Shown here: positions 50,207-60,598 of the stretch, piece by piece
Numbering within the stretch: the stretch's first letter is position 1
Layout: the number at the start of each line of letters is the position of its first letter
Source of the DNA: Holacanthus passer
Lineage: Eukaryota; Chordata; Actinopteri; Pomacanthidae
Reading direction: 5' to 3'
Length of the DNA stretch: 64,000 bases
Assembly: GCA_025331565.1 (NCBI GenBank)
Contig: JAFREQ010000037.1
Coordinates: 2,542,001 to 2,606,000 of the forward strand
Translations under genes and position numbers: made by a program
Notes under the pieces: model-generated
What the model saw: only the letters and a program-made list of their open reading frames with translations
What the model was told of the DNA's origin: nothing
The model's database searches: none

Positions 50207-50224
50207 GGGGCCCCCTGGTGGCTT
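50207..50224 (-). promoter_or_regulatory. CTCF-like core motif within the hAT right end
   Basis: The minus strand reads AAGCCACCAGGGGGCCCC. The core CCACCAGGGGGC equals the central part of the vertebrate CTCF consensus (CCACCAGGGGGCGC). Only the motif is seen; binding is inferred. It lies 49 bp inside the element's right end. Confidence 0.4.
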
Positions 50225-50273
50225 GGGGGACCTATGCATTTGCGTAGTCCGCATATAGCAAGAAACGGCTCTG

Positions 50274-53200
50274 AGTGGTCCACATCAACTGTTGAATGCA
50301 ATCTGCTGTAGTAAGAAGTAGAATATTTGAGAAGCTTATTTGTTATATGATGAAGCATTATGTTATATTATGATAAAACATTTATGAAAACGATTAAAAA
50401 ATGTTTGGTGTTTAGGTAAGGTTTGGGGGAGCATAACCCTAACCCTTTAACTTGGTTGACAACACTGAAACTGACTCATTTTAAAGCAAAAGTCCTGCTA
50501 AAGATGTCTTACTCTACATATGTACGTGATGGCTACATAATATCTTTCTAAAAGACTGTGGCAAAAGTCTACAACCTCACCAGATGATGAGCCAAAGATA
50601 TTCAAATAAAGAAACAGTGTGTTCTGGTATTGCAGTGTAGCGCTAACTAGTCCTAGTATTGCAAGTATGATGAGAGTTTAATCATTCATTTTCCCATATA
50701 TTTCATTCTAACATACTGGCAACCCTGCTTGGTTTCTTAGCTTACAGTTACAGTTGATAAGTTAGGATTGGAAAGTCTCTGTTTGGGGAACCATTAATTA
50801 TGCAACCTTGTTTGTGTTATATAGCTCTCTTGGAGAAACACTTGAGTTGTCAGGTTATCATTTAGTCAAAATGGCCATTACACCTTAAAATGACTCATCC
50901 AGTATTTGTAATGTGAACAAACTCCTGGCAGGGAAACTGCAGCAATTGCACTCAAACACAGTAATAATAATAATGATAATCATGATAATAATAATAATAA
51001 TAGATTCAGCACTTTGAACAGGGGAGGAATGATACAAACAGACAAAGTTATCTGTTAGACAAATCCATCTGCATCAGCAGCTTTGAAATTGGTTTTATCT
51101 CCAAAATGACTAATGTGCATTTGGATGAGAAGGCCTGCACAATCAGGAATATGTGCTAAATTTATTAATATATGCACCAAACAGAGTCCGCCCCATCAAA
51201 AACGTGGGGGAGATTGAACTGGCAACGTTTTCCCCGAGAGCAAAATGCAATTACAAAAGCTGTGTATGACAAAATAAATAAATAAAAAAATAAAAAGAGT
51301 GTATGCTTGACAAGATGAATAATTTCCTCCTCGGGTTGTGGCATCAACTTACTGTCTCTTCAATGGACTTCACTAAATACCTTTCTTATTTCCAGAGGGG
51401 GCCCCATTCTGTCCAGATACAACTCATGGCCACAGCTGAAAAGGTCACCCTCGGTGCCACTGTGGAGTCTAATTACCATGTATTAAATGGCTCGACCCCT
51501 CTTCATTTGCATCCACCTCTGCTCTTCCCCTGCCACTATTTGCTCAGGAGTTTTTTTTTTGGGCAAAGATCACACTTGGCAACGCACATGCGACTCTCCA
51601 ATGGAAGGTGAGCTCATGAAAGAATTGTCACCGCCGCTTCTTTTCCATGCAGATGTTTCCTGCTGCAGGAGTTAGGAGTTTGAAGCCATAATGCAAGCGT
51701 CAAATACATCAAATACATAATGTTTGACTGGTGTTTGGAAGCTGCACCACTATGTAAAACCATAGCTTAAATGACTACATGTATTTTACAGCAACATATA
51801 CATAAAACAGATGATTTTTTTATTTTCTTATCAGCTTGACTTCATACCAATGACTCATGCATTGGGCTTTAAGGGACAACCATTCAAGCGGCGTGTCAAA
51901 ATGTAAAAGAGTTTCCCACTTTGTCTGAGTCAACTCTGTGTGAATTGGAAGTGCCAGTCAGAATTATGAACATCCTCATCATATCTCTGCAAACTTGTCG
52001 CTAAATGGTAACGGATACCTTGGCATCACCTATTATGAGCTATGCTGCGTTGCCAATCCCTCCCTGCATTAAGAGTAAGCGGAGTAATGTGGTGAAGGCT
52101 TTTGAGATTGATTGAAAGTTGGTTGCTTAAAGATTAAAGATCCGTTTGGTGTTGATCAACACATAGATCCAGCTGACATATGATTGATCTGTTTGCTACC
52201 TCACTTCGCCTCACTGTGATATTACCAAACACAGACCATAGACAAAGCAAAGCTGCGTCAGCAACATCAGCTACGAAAACAATTAGTTTATTCAACCAAT
52301 TATGTCCAAACTGCTGAGACAGGTTGAAACACAGTGAGGGGTGGAGCCGTGGGGATGAGGTGGAGGTGGAGGGGGTCGGCTGGTATAATAAAGTGTATAT
52401 TCACACACCACATAGCCAGGAGCCAGCTTCAGGGCAATAATGCAATAATGAGGAAATTCAATCAGCGGCGCTGGCAGTGTCTGGACTACATGACTGTTAC
52501 TCATCTGATATGGTAGGGGAGCCTTTTACTGGTATTTTTTTTCTCATTTATTACTGTAAATGAAAATACAGAATTTAGCACAGCTTTGTCCAGCCTGCGT
52601 AAGAAATCAAAACGGAGCCCAGAACTACACTAAATATGAATTTAAAAGTATTGATCTCTGCACCACACAACACAGTGCTCTGTTGAGGCCACTTGAGCGG
52701 TCCGGCATCTCTTATTGTTCTGAGAGCTGAATATGGGCTTTGATCGAGCAAAACTCTGAGGCTGGCACTGACGCCAGAGCAGCCAAGTGGAAATTAGAAG
52801 GGCTCCCTTTAAAATCCCAGAATCGCTGCGACCAAATGAAAATACACACACTGTTCTACATTATTACTTGTCGCGCGGAAGCAATAAGTGGGAGAGATTT
52901 ACAATAGGCACGGTAATACCTGTTAATATACTTGCGTTCCATGGGGCCTTTAGTCTGGAAATCTTCTTGTAAAAGAGCCTCTACATTTCCAAATGACTGC
53001 AGTATGAGCAGTTAGTGGAGCATATTGGATTTAATCAAGCATCGAGCGGAGGTGCCGGGGAAACACTGTCAATTCGGCATTTGAATATAAGTGAGAAAGA
53101 CATACAAGTTTAAGATCTCGCGACCTGCTGTTCATTTTGTTTTAATGACATTCTGACGTTCATTCTCTGTTAGGGAAATCCTGATGTTCAAAGGGTTTTT

Positions 53201-56200
53201 TTCTTATAATCAAAGAATATAATTCTGAGGTAGTGCAGGCCCGATCTAAAAAATGCACAGTGGGTGTTAGGCTACACTTGCAGGTTGGATACCCTCAGGC
53301 TATTCGACGTATTTTTTTTTTCCCAACTCTGGCTTCTCATGGTCATTCTGACAGTGAAATATTATCATGGGCTCAGGGATTGGCGTTACCTCTGAATACT
53401 GAACCCTATCAGCTTTTTGCAGTTATAGCCTGCCTCTCCAGCGTGTGCCTGGGAAACACTCATTTTCCCTGGCTGAGTTGAACCCCTGCAACATACTGAC
53501 ATTTAAAAGCTGCACATCTTAGTGTTACTTTGCACGCTCATTATTTTCCTGCAACAATTTACATGCGTAAGCAAAAAATGCTAAAATACTAGAAAACGCT
53601 ACCATTTTTCTCCCACGTCTGTCGAGCCTCAAAGGGATGCTTTTGTTAATTAAAACTGTTACGGTAGCTGCTCCGTGGCCGCTTCGTGGCCACAGAGACG
53701 GCAAATGAAGGAGAGGGCATTTTTGTGTGTGTAGCACACACATACAAAAAAGCCAGTCTGATGAACGGTGGTTCGCAGTGTCCATTATTTTTGTTTCGGT
53801 TTATGAATATCTCAGGAGATGAAAGAAATAAGGCTTGAGGGAGCAGCAGATGGAAAAACTCCATCTTATCTGAAGAGGTACAAACACTGACTCTCTCTCG
53901 CACACTCGCACGCCGAAGTACACAAGTCGTGCACAGGCACACATACACACATTTTCAATTTGCAATCAGACCCAGCATGGTGAACTCTCCATGCTCGCCT
54001 CCACTGTCCTTTGTATTTGGCATCAAAGTTCCGCCCCGCCATAAAAGCCAAATTCTCTATGACATAGTGGAGATTGCTCTGTCGAAAATGCAATCAGCCA
54101 AAGCCGCCTCAAGTGCTGATGAATTACTGCAGCTTAGGGAAAGACAATGACTTGTCAGTTTTGCGCCGATCGAGGGACAAGCACCTCGGGGACCTGAAGA
54201 AGTCAACAACACAGCCCCGCATCCCCCAAAATCTGAATGGATCAGCATTCTTGAATGTCAACTTAGCTGTGTGGCATAACTCATCCGAAAACGGACTTTC
54301 TGCTGAAATAATTATGCCAATTCAAAAATAACTCAATATTTCAGTTATATTCACATTGAGGAATGCGATTTGCTCTTGAAAGCATTTATTTTTAGGAGCG
54401 CTTCGGCTGCCACTGAGGTACAAGTGCTCTCATGTTGTGGTGATTTTATCTTAAGGACAATTTCTTGGTGTGAAAAATATTCAGTTTCCTTAGTCCTTAG
54501 CCTTCCATAGTGTAATTTGATTCTTGAAACAACCATTGGAAAAACATATGCTACATCAATATTAAAATGTATTTCTAGTGAGGAAGATAATGCAAATTTT
54601 AACTTGCAATTTAGCATGATTTGGTTTTAATTTGACAGAAAGTAGTGAATGAAAGCTTCATCCTGTGGTTTGTCTGTTGCTTCTAAGGGTTGTGCATGGC
54701 AGCAGATGGTGCATAAAGTCTTACTTTAATTCATGCATATTGACACAGAATGGAGTTCAAAATTTCTTAAAATTTGTGAAACTTTACTATCATGAATGCT
54801 ACTTTGCAAAACGCATTGCTGACTATTGGAGTTTCTGTGCAGAAGTGAATGGGAGTTAATTTGCTTAAGGAAATGGCTTAAGGTATTATAAAATCTCTCT
54901 GCTTGTGCTGCAGGCATAGAGAAGCTGTCCTGATTTCAATTAAAGGGATGAAAAGCCAGCAGATTAGGAACTGGAACTGTCTTTTAAGTGCGCGTAAAAT
55001 AACTATAACAAAAATAACTTTAACAAAAAATAATTCAAAATGAGCTACTGCCACGTGTGCTATAATCTTTCCATGCAAGTAAAACAAGCACTCAATCTAT
55101 GCTTTTTTGTTTACAATCAAAACTTTACCGGTTATTACATTCGCTCACTTACCCCATCCTCTCATCACTTCCCTATTCTCTAACTCCATCCTCCTCTCAT
55201 CACTTTTTCATCCCCACTCTCATCCCTGGTTTCCTCAGTCACCCAAAAAAACATTGCTGCAGGCGAAGGTAATTGAAAGTGCGTAGTTGCCCACATAAAA
55301 TGCAGCTTGAAGACCGAGCAACAAAAGGGGCCACATGAAAATATGGAGCGTTAACTGTCACAGAGTCGGTTGAGTCAGCCTAAAGCATGAAACACTTGTC
55401 CCACAGCTGCGTCAACCGCGATTACTGTTTACCCACTGCAAATGCACTGTCAGTGCTGGTCATGGATTTGACTGACTATGGGGAGCTTTCTGAAAAAAAT
55501 ATGTTTTGAAAATAGGAAACATAATGATGACAGGAAATTGCCCCTGCACACTGAGGCGAGGGCAGATTACCAAAAGCACCGCTGCTTGTTCGGTTTATTT
55601 TCTGCGACTTAGAATGAAAAAAAAATGACTTGCAGAAATTATTTTTTTAATCGCAGTGACTGAGTAACCCGTGCTAGGCTTAGTGACTTAATCTGACTAG
55701 TGACTTTCGCTATTTAAGACCACAATGCTGCAGATTTTTTTTAATGCAAAAATACACTTATCTAATTATTCATATAATAAAGAAAAACAATAGTGGACTT
55801 TCAAAAGGGGGCGCCATTCAACAAGTACAAACTGGATGTTGCATGACACTGACATGTTTAAAGTCCACACTCATGGCCAGGACAAGATTAAAAATCCATG
55901 ATGGCAAACTCGGCTGTGCTGAAGGAGATAATTGAGAAAAGCCTTCCTTACTGTTCAACTTCTGTGATTACAACAGACAACCTGCCCCGGTGAACACGCT
56001 GCTTCATAAATAGAAACGCTGTTAGCGATGCACAAGTCCTTTTAAAAATGGATCCTTTGCTGTTACGTCCCATTAAAAATGGACGAGGGAGGGGGGTCAC
56101 CAGGAGTTGGTTTGCTTCAAAGCGCCATTCAACAGCAGCTGGAAAGTGAAAATGGGCTAAATCTACTCGGAGCAGAGGAGAAACCGGAGAGTTAAGAAAA

Positions 56201-57284
56201 GAACAATCACATATCATACCCCATCAGTAAATTGCTGTCTCTCCCATGTTGCCTCTGTCAACATTCATCCATGTTAATTCACAAGGGTAAGGGTTCATTC
56301 TCTGTGGCGGAGGAAAACACACACTAGCGAGGAGGAGGCATGTTTCCAGGCCTCAGCCCCGGCCATGGTCATTAAATAGTCATTGGTCCCCGTGCTGAGC
56401 TGTGCCGTGCCCAGCTGGGCCGGGCCGGGCTGCTTCAGCCTTAGTGCTCATGTTATGCTCATCACCGCAGGGGTCAGGTAGAGTGCAAGGCTGCTCTTCA
56501 GTTACGGGACCACTTCATCGTCACTACAGGCGAACCCGAGCACACACGGCGCACTAAAAACTCAAACACGCGTGCATGTTCACCTCACTTTAACCCCCGC
56601 TGGTTTGTCTGCACGGAGTAAGGTCACATCACGGTCACTGAGCAGTTTGACACGTCACACAAACACAGAATGGGCTCTTCCTATTTTTTTGGGGCGCTGT
56701 CTAGTCTTTTTTTTCTGCGAGCCTGCGTGCCTTTCCATGTTTCTGTCTGAGCGAGTGTCTGTAAGCTGGTTATGTGAAGGTCACCAAGCAAAGCAGATGA
56801 AAGAGGAAGCAGCGTTTGAGCTCTTATCAGGAGATAAGAGAGCGGCGTGTGTGTTTGGTCAGTCACAATGGAGCAACCCTTTGCAGTGCTCAACTGTGGA
56901 AGCCAATGAGACACGTTTGTGAAGTGGCATGGCTTAAGAGATCTGTTCTTGATGTTTGGTTTCCTCCCACACGTTTTTTTTTTTTTCCTCCAGAGTTTAC
57001 AATGGAAAGCACACATTTTATAGCAAGTCGTGAAATGGTGCGTTTTTTTTCCTCCACAGTGTGGGGGTGGAAATAGTTCAGCTCTTTCTGTCAGACAGCA
57101 AAATAGCAAAAAACCCAGAAAGTCAACTTAATTCTGTGTGAAATACTGAAGATTCAATGACGGATGTTTCTGGCCTTGAAGAGGAGATTATAGATGACGT
57201 TGTTAGTTGAGTTGGTTATCCTTAATGGCTTTGCACAGTTAATCAGGCCATGACTAGTTATCATTACTTTCATTATAGTTGACT
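50274..57284. other. Long unique non-coding stretch
   Basis: No exon or clear interspersed repeat. Simple features are (TAA)n at 50961-51003 and an AAATAAATAA patch at 51271-51297. Balanced, repeat-free blocks at 52660-53130 and 54030-54300 look like candidates for conserved non-coding sequence. The frame at 53929-54150 (plus) ends in a plausible helix-like peptide but has no splice or start support. Confidence 0.45.
50961..51003 (+). repeat. (TAA)n microsatellite with GATAATCATGA interruption
   Basis: TAATAATAATAATGATAATC, then a second TAA run. Confidence 0.9.
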
Positions 57285-57294
57285 CTATTGATAT

Positions 57295-57640
57295 TTTAAG
57301 GCAATTCTATGGAAAGTCAGTCCATCAATTTGGTCCAGACTGACATACTGTATCTCAACAAGTGTTGGATGGATTACTGTGAAATTCGTGTCCCCCTCAG
57401 GATGAATTCTAATTATTTTAGTCAGTCATCCAGCATAATTGGCTCAAGGTTAATTAGGTCATTTTAATTTATCCAGTACTTTGGTTTATGACCAAATACT
57501 TACAATAGGTACAAAACATGTTAAGTAATAATTAGCCAATGTTAACCTGCTAAATCACTTAACTACTGTGAAAGACTGTGAACATGGTCAGCATTACACC
57601 TGCTGAGCATCAGTGTATTAGCATTCAGTTAAGTTTGGTA
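57295..57640 (-). repeat. Dispersed repeat, GTTTAGCAT family, copy 3 (inverted)
   Basis: Read on the minus strand it follows the family order of copy 1: GTTAACATTGGCTAATTATT, then TTTGGTCATAAACCAAAGTA, AAATGACCTAATTAACCTTG, ATTCATCCTGAGGGGGACAC, CACAGTAATCCATCCAACAC and TTGTTGAGATACAGTATG. It is the most complete of the three in its right half. Confidence 0.7.
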
Positions 57641-57660
57641 CATCCTCTGAGAGCCACCAT

Positions 57661-59452
57661 GGCAGTAGACTTGTGTTTCATTATTATGCAGTAGAATTTT
57701 TTGATGCATTAAATGTCAAAAATGATGAAAGGTGTCATTCACTGCTTAGTACAGCCCAGGTTGAGATCTTTCATTTAATTTGGTTTCACCAGCAGTCAAA
57801 ACCCAACATATTCCATCTCCAACGATACAAGACAAAGAAAGTGTGAAAATCCTTGGATGTTTGGCTTTAAATGTTAAGGATCACAACAGATCCTCACTCA
57901 GCCTAAATTCCTGCAGCCTGCAGATCACAGCCGATCAATTAAATCCCCTCCATTACCCTGGTGTGTGTCTTTACACTGAACGCACCATCCGAGCACCGCC
58001 CTCAGGGCCCCGTGGCAAGCATTTTGCACACACAACATATGACTGGTGAGAACCGAATCAGTGAAGTGATGAATGACTTCCAACACACTGTGGACTCAGC
58101 AAATGTTAAATATTCTCATTAACTGGTTGAGAAATCACACACACACTTGGGCTACTGGCCGCAACCGCCTGAGCCAGAGGCGGTCCAAAACAACCCCCCA
58201 ACCCCCCAACACACTCCGTGCCGTCTCCTCCTTCTCCTCGTCTTCATCACCCTTCTCGTTTTCTGTCTCGATCCGTCGGCTGCCGGGCTTCAGGCGCTGG
58301 AGCGACAGGCAATACCGGCATATGAGCTGTCATACATTTCTCTGTCACAGCAGAAGACGCGGGGCACCGGAGATGGACAGACACCCGATCTGCTGAAACT
58401 GGCGCTCCCCTTTGGGGTGACTGATCCTGGTTGTTAGCACTAGAGATCAAGATTAACAGAACCAGCTGTCCTTACAAAACGACTTGACTTCTGCTGTATC
58501 CTTGACTTCTGCTGGATCACTACAAGAAGATAATAACTGTAATAACTCAATAAGTCTTGTCCTGGAAGAATGGTAGTGTCACACAGACTTGTACTTCACC
58601 TTACTATTCAAATTAGCTTTATTTTGTTCTCAAGTTTCTTTCCTCCTCTACCCTGAAGAGAAACAGGTAACAAGACATATTTGGCTCTATTTTTTGCAGC
58701 ACCCAGCTGCCAACAATGGGTCTGTTTAGGAGGAGGGTCTGGGATAAAGAGTGGAGAGGAGCAGGAGAGACGAGCAAAGCACAGAGCTCAGGGCAGAGGT
58801 GGCTCCCGGCCATCCATCTCTGGTTTCAGGATTCAGAGAGTGCTGACAGGTCCGGGTCCCCCAGCGCAGGCCTCTGGGCTGTAACCACGGATACCCAGAC
58901 AAACCAAGAGCTGTCACTCAAGCAGTACCAGCTAGACAGAGTCACAGGAGATGGGAAAACAGGATAGCGAGACACCAGGGGTGTGTGTACGTGCTTTTAC
59001 CTGTGTGTGTGTGTGTAGTACAGAATACAAGACAGGAAATGCAGAAGCTGCGAGTGCAGACAGTCGTGGGTCTAGTGAGATATCATCAGTCACTCTTGAG
59101 ACACACACATACACACACATGCAGAGGACACACGAAAAACAAATTCTTGATACTGAAGGAGGTTTGGGGAAACTCCAGACTGAGACAAACACAGACATGC
59201 TGATAATAGCAAACTGCCACCTCATGAATTTTGCAGCTGTCTAAATCTCCTTGACATTTTTATAAAAATGTGCTCTTTCTTTGGCAAGCACCTTCTTTGA
59301 AGACAAATAAAGAAGATTGTGATGTGGGTGCAGTGAAACAAAGAGGGATGGTGATGAAGGCTGGTTTGAAAGTGTGAATGATCAGGTTCAATAGCAGGGC
59401 AGGCAGCTATTTACAAGAGAATAAATGTACAGGTAAGGCAGTACGAGAGCAT
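57661..59452. other. Non-coding, no gene supported
   Basis: A plus-strand frame open from 58123 to 58437 contains a hydrophobic run (RLLLLLVFITLLVFCL) but has no ATG and no clear upstream splice site. GT/CA patches occur near 58981-59010 and 59101-59121. Confidence 0.4.
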
Positions 59453-60034
59453 TAGAGCTGCAACGATTAGTCAATGAATGGATTAGTCTATCGAAAGAAA
59501 ATTAATCACTAACTATTTGTAATGTAATCAATTTTGGTAACTAATCGATTATTTGTTTGCTGGTTACAGCTTCTTAAATGCTGCTTTTCTTTTTCATTTA
59601 TAAAAGTAAATGAAGGTTTTGGACTGTTAGTTGGACAAAAGAAGCAATTTGAAGACTAATTGATAAATCAATTAAATAATAATAAAATAAAGTAAATAAT
59701 CGTTAGTTGAAGACCTAATATAATGAATATTTTTAATAGGTTATTATAGCCGGACTCTGCAAAGTTTATTAGTTATTTTGCTATTATTCTTTATTAAAAG
59801 TGCTAGAATAAAAGGTGTATACTGTATATTTTCAGGAAACAGCAGATACTTCTATAATGCAGTTTTAGAGCACATGTGTAAAAAGGTTTAGGAGAAATGT
59901 GGCAGCTGTAAGATGAAGAGTCTGCAAAATTGTGATGAGGATTTTTTACAATTGTTTTTGACATTTTATAGACTGAATGATTAATCAATTAGTCCTGAAA
60001 ATAATCGGCAGATCAATCATTAATTGCAGCCCTA
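59453..60034 (+). mobile_element. Complete 582-bp hAT-like MITE
   Basis: Left end TAGAGCTGCAACGATTAGTC; right end, reverse-complemented, TAGGGCTGCAATTAATGATT. The flanks GAGAGCAT (59445-59452) and GAGAGCCT (60035-60042) are an 8-bp target duplication with one mismatch, fitting hAT. There is no transposase frame. It shares its body with 28918-29455 and its ends with the relics at 38229 and 40395. Confidence 0.85.
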
Positions 60035-60551
60035 GAGAGCCTGCTAGCAAAATTAAAGTTCTGAAATCAGCCTCTCCTTTCACAATTCTGTTCACATCTC
60101 TTTCTAAGAAACACAAAAAAGTTTTTTTTCCAAAGACAATTATTGATTTGTATCCTACAATATACAGCAACTTCTCCAACTTACACTAATCACAGATGTA
60201 GCAGATGGAAACAAATAAAACAAAAAAAGCCGTCAGTTGAGAAAAACATTATGTAGCCCCATAATGTCTTCACATTGATGAATTGTCTACAGCAGAAGAA
60301 TAACAAATAAATTATTCAAATCTCTACCTTGGTGAAGTCAGAGGGGGCTTTCTCTTTGTTCTACACCCTGGCATTGATTTCTCCCAGTGGCAAAGAGTGG
60401 GATGCCTGAAGGTTAGACACACACACTATGTAGATAAATGACTCCTGAGCTCTGGAGTTTGATCCAAATGAAGCAATGATGTAGCTCACTGGCCCGGGCC
60501 CACATTGAAGTAAAGTGTGTTCTCTAGTAAAATGTGCTCTAGGTGAGTCAG

Positions 60552-60598
<47 letters not shown>

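Larger units (their letters stand above)
49104..50273 (-). mobile_element. Complete 1170-bp non-autonomous hAT element with perfect 8-bp TSD
   Basis: Seen: the left end reads CAGGGCCATTTCTAGCTT and the right end, reverse-complemented, CAGAGCCGTTTCTTGCTA. That is a terminal inverted repeat of about 18 bp with four mismatches. Both ends continue into GGGGGCCC-rich subterminal sequence. The 8 bases AGTGGTCC stand immediately outside each end (49096-49103 and 50274-50281), a perfect target-site duplication. An 8-bp TSD and CAG(G/A)G termini are the signature of the hAT superfamily. The element holds only a degraded first transposase exon on the minus strand and otherwise AT-rich filler with a GAC/AAC microsatellite, so it must have moved using enzyme from elsewhere. 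Confidence 0.9.

Noticed and set aside
50400..50460. AACCCTAACCC-like words suggesting interstitial telomere repeat
   Set aside because: Only one and a half units (ATAACCCTAACCCTTT) are present. Too short to mean a telomeric insertion.
53929..54150. Plus-strand frame ending with a helix-like peptide (ILYDIVEIALSKMQ)
   Set aside because: Caught the eye as a possible exon, but there is no acceptor or donor in the right place and the start lies in CA-rich sequence. Kept only as part of a possible conserved non-coding block.
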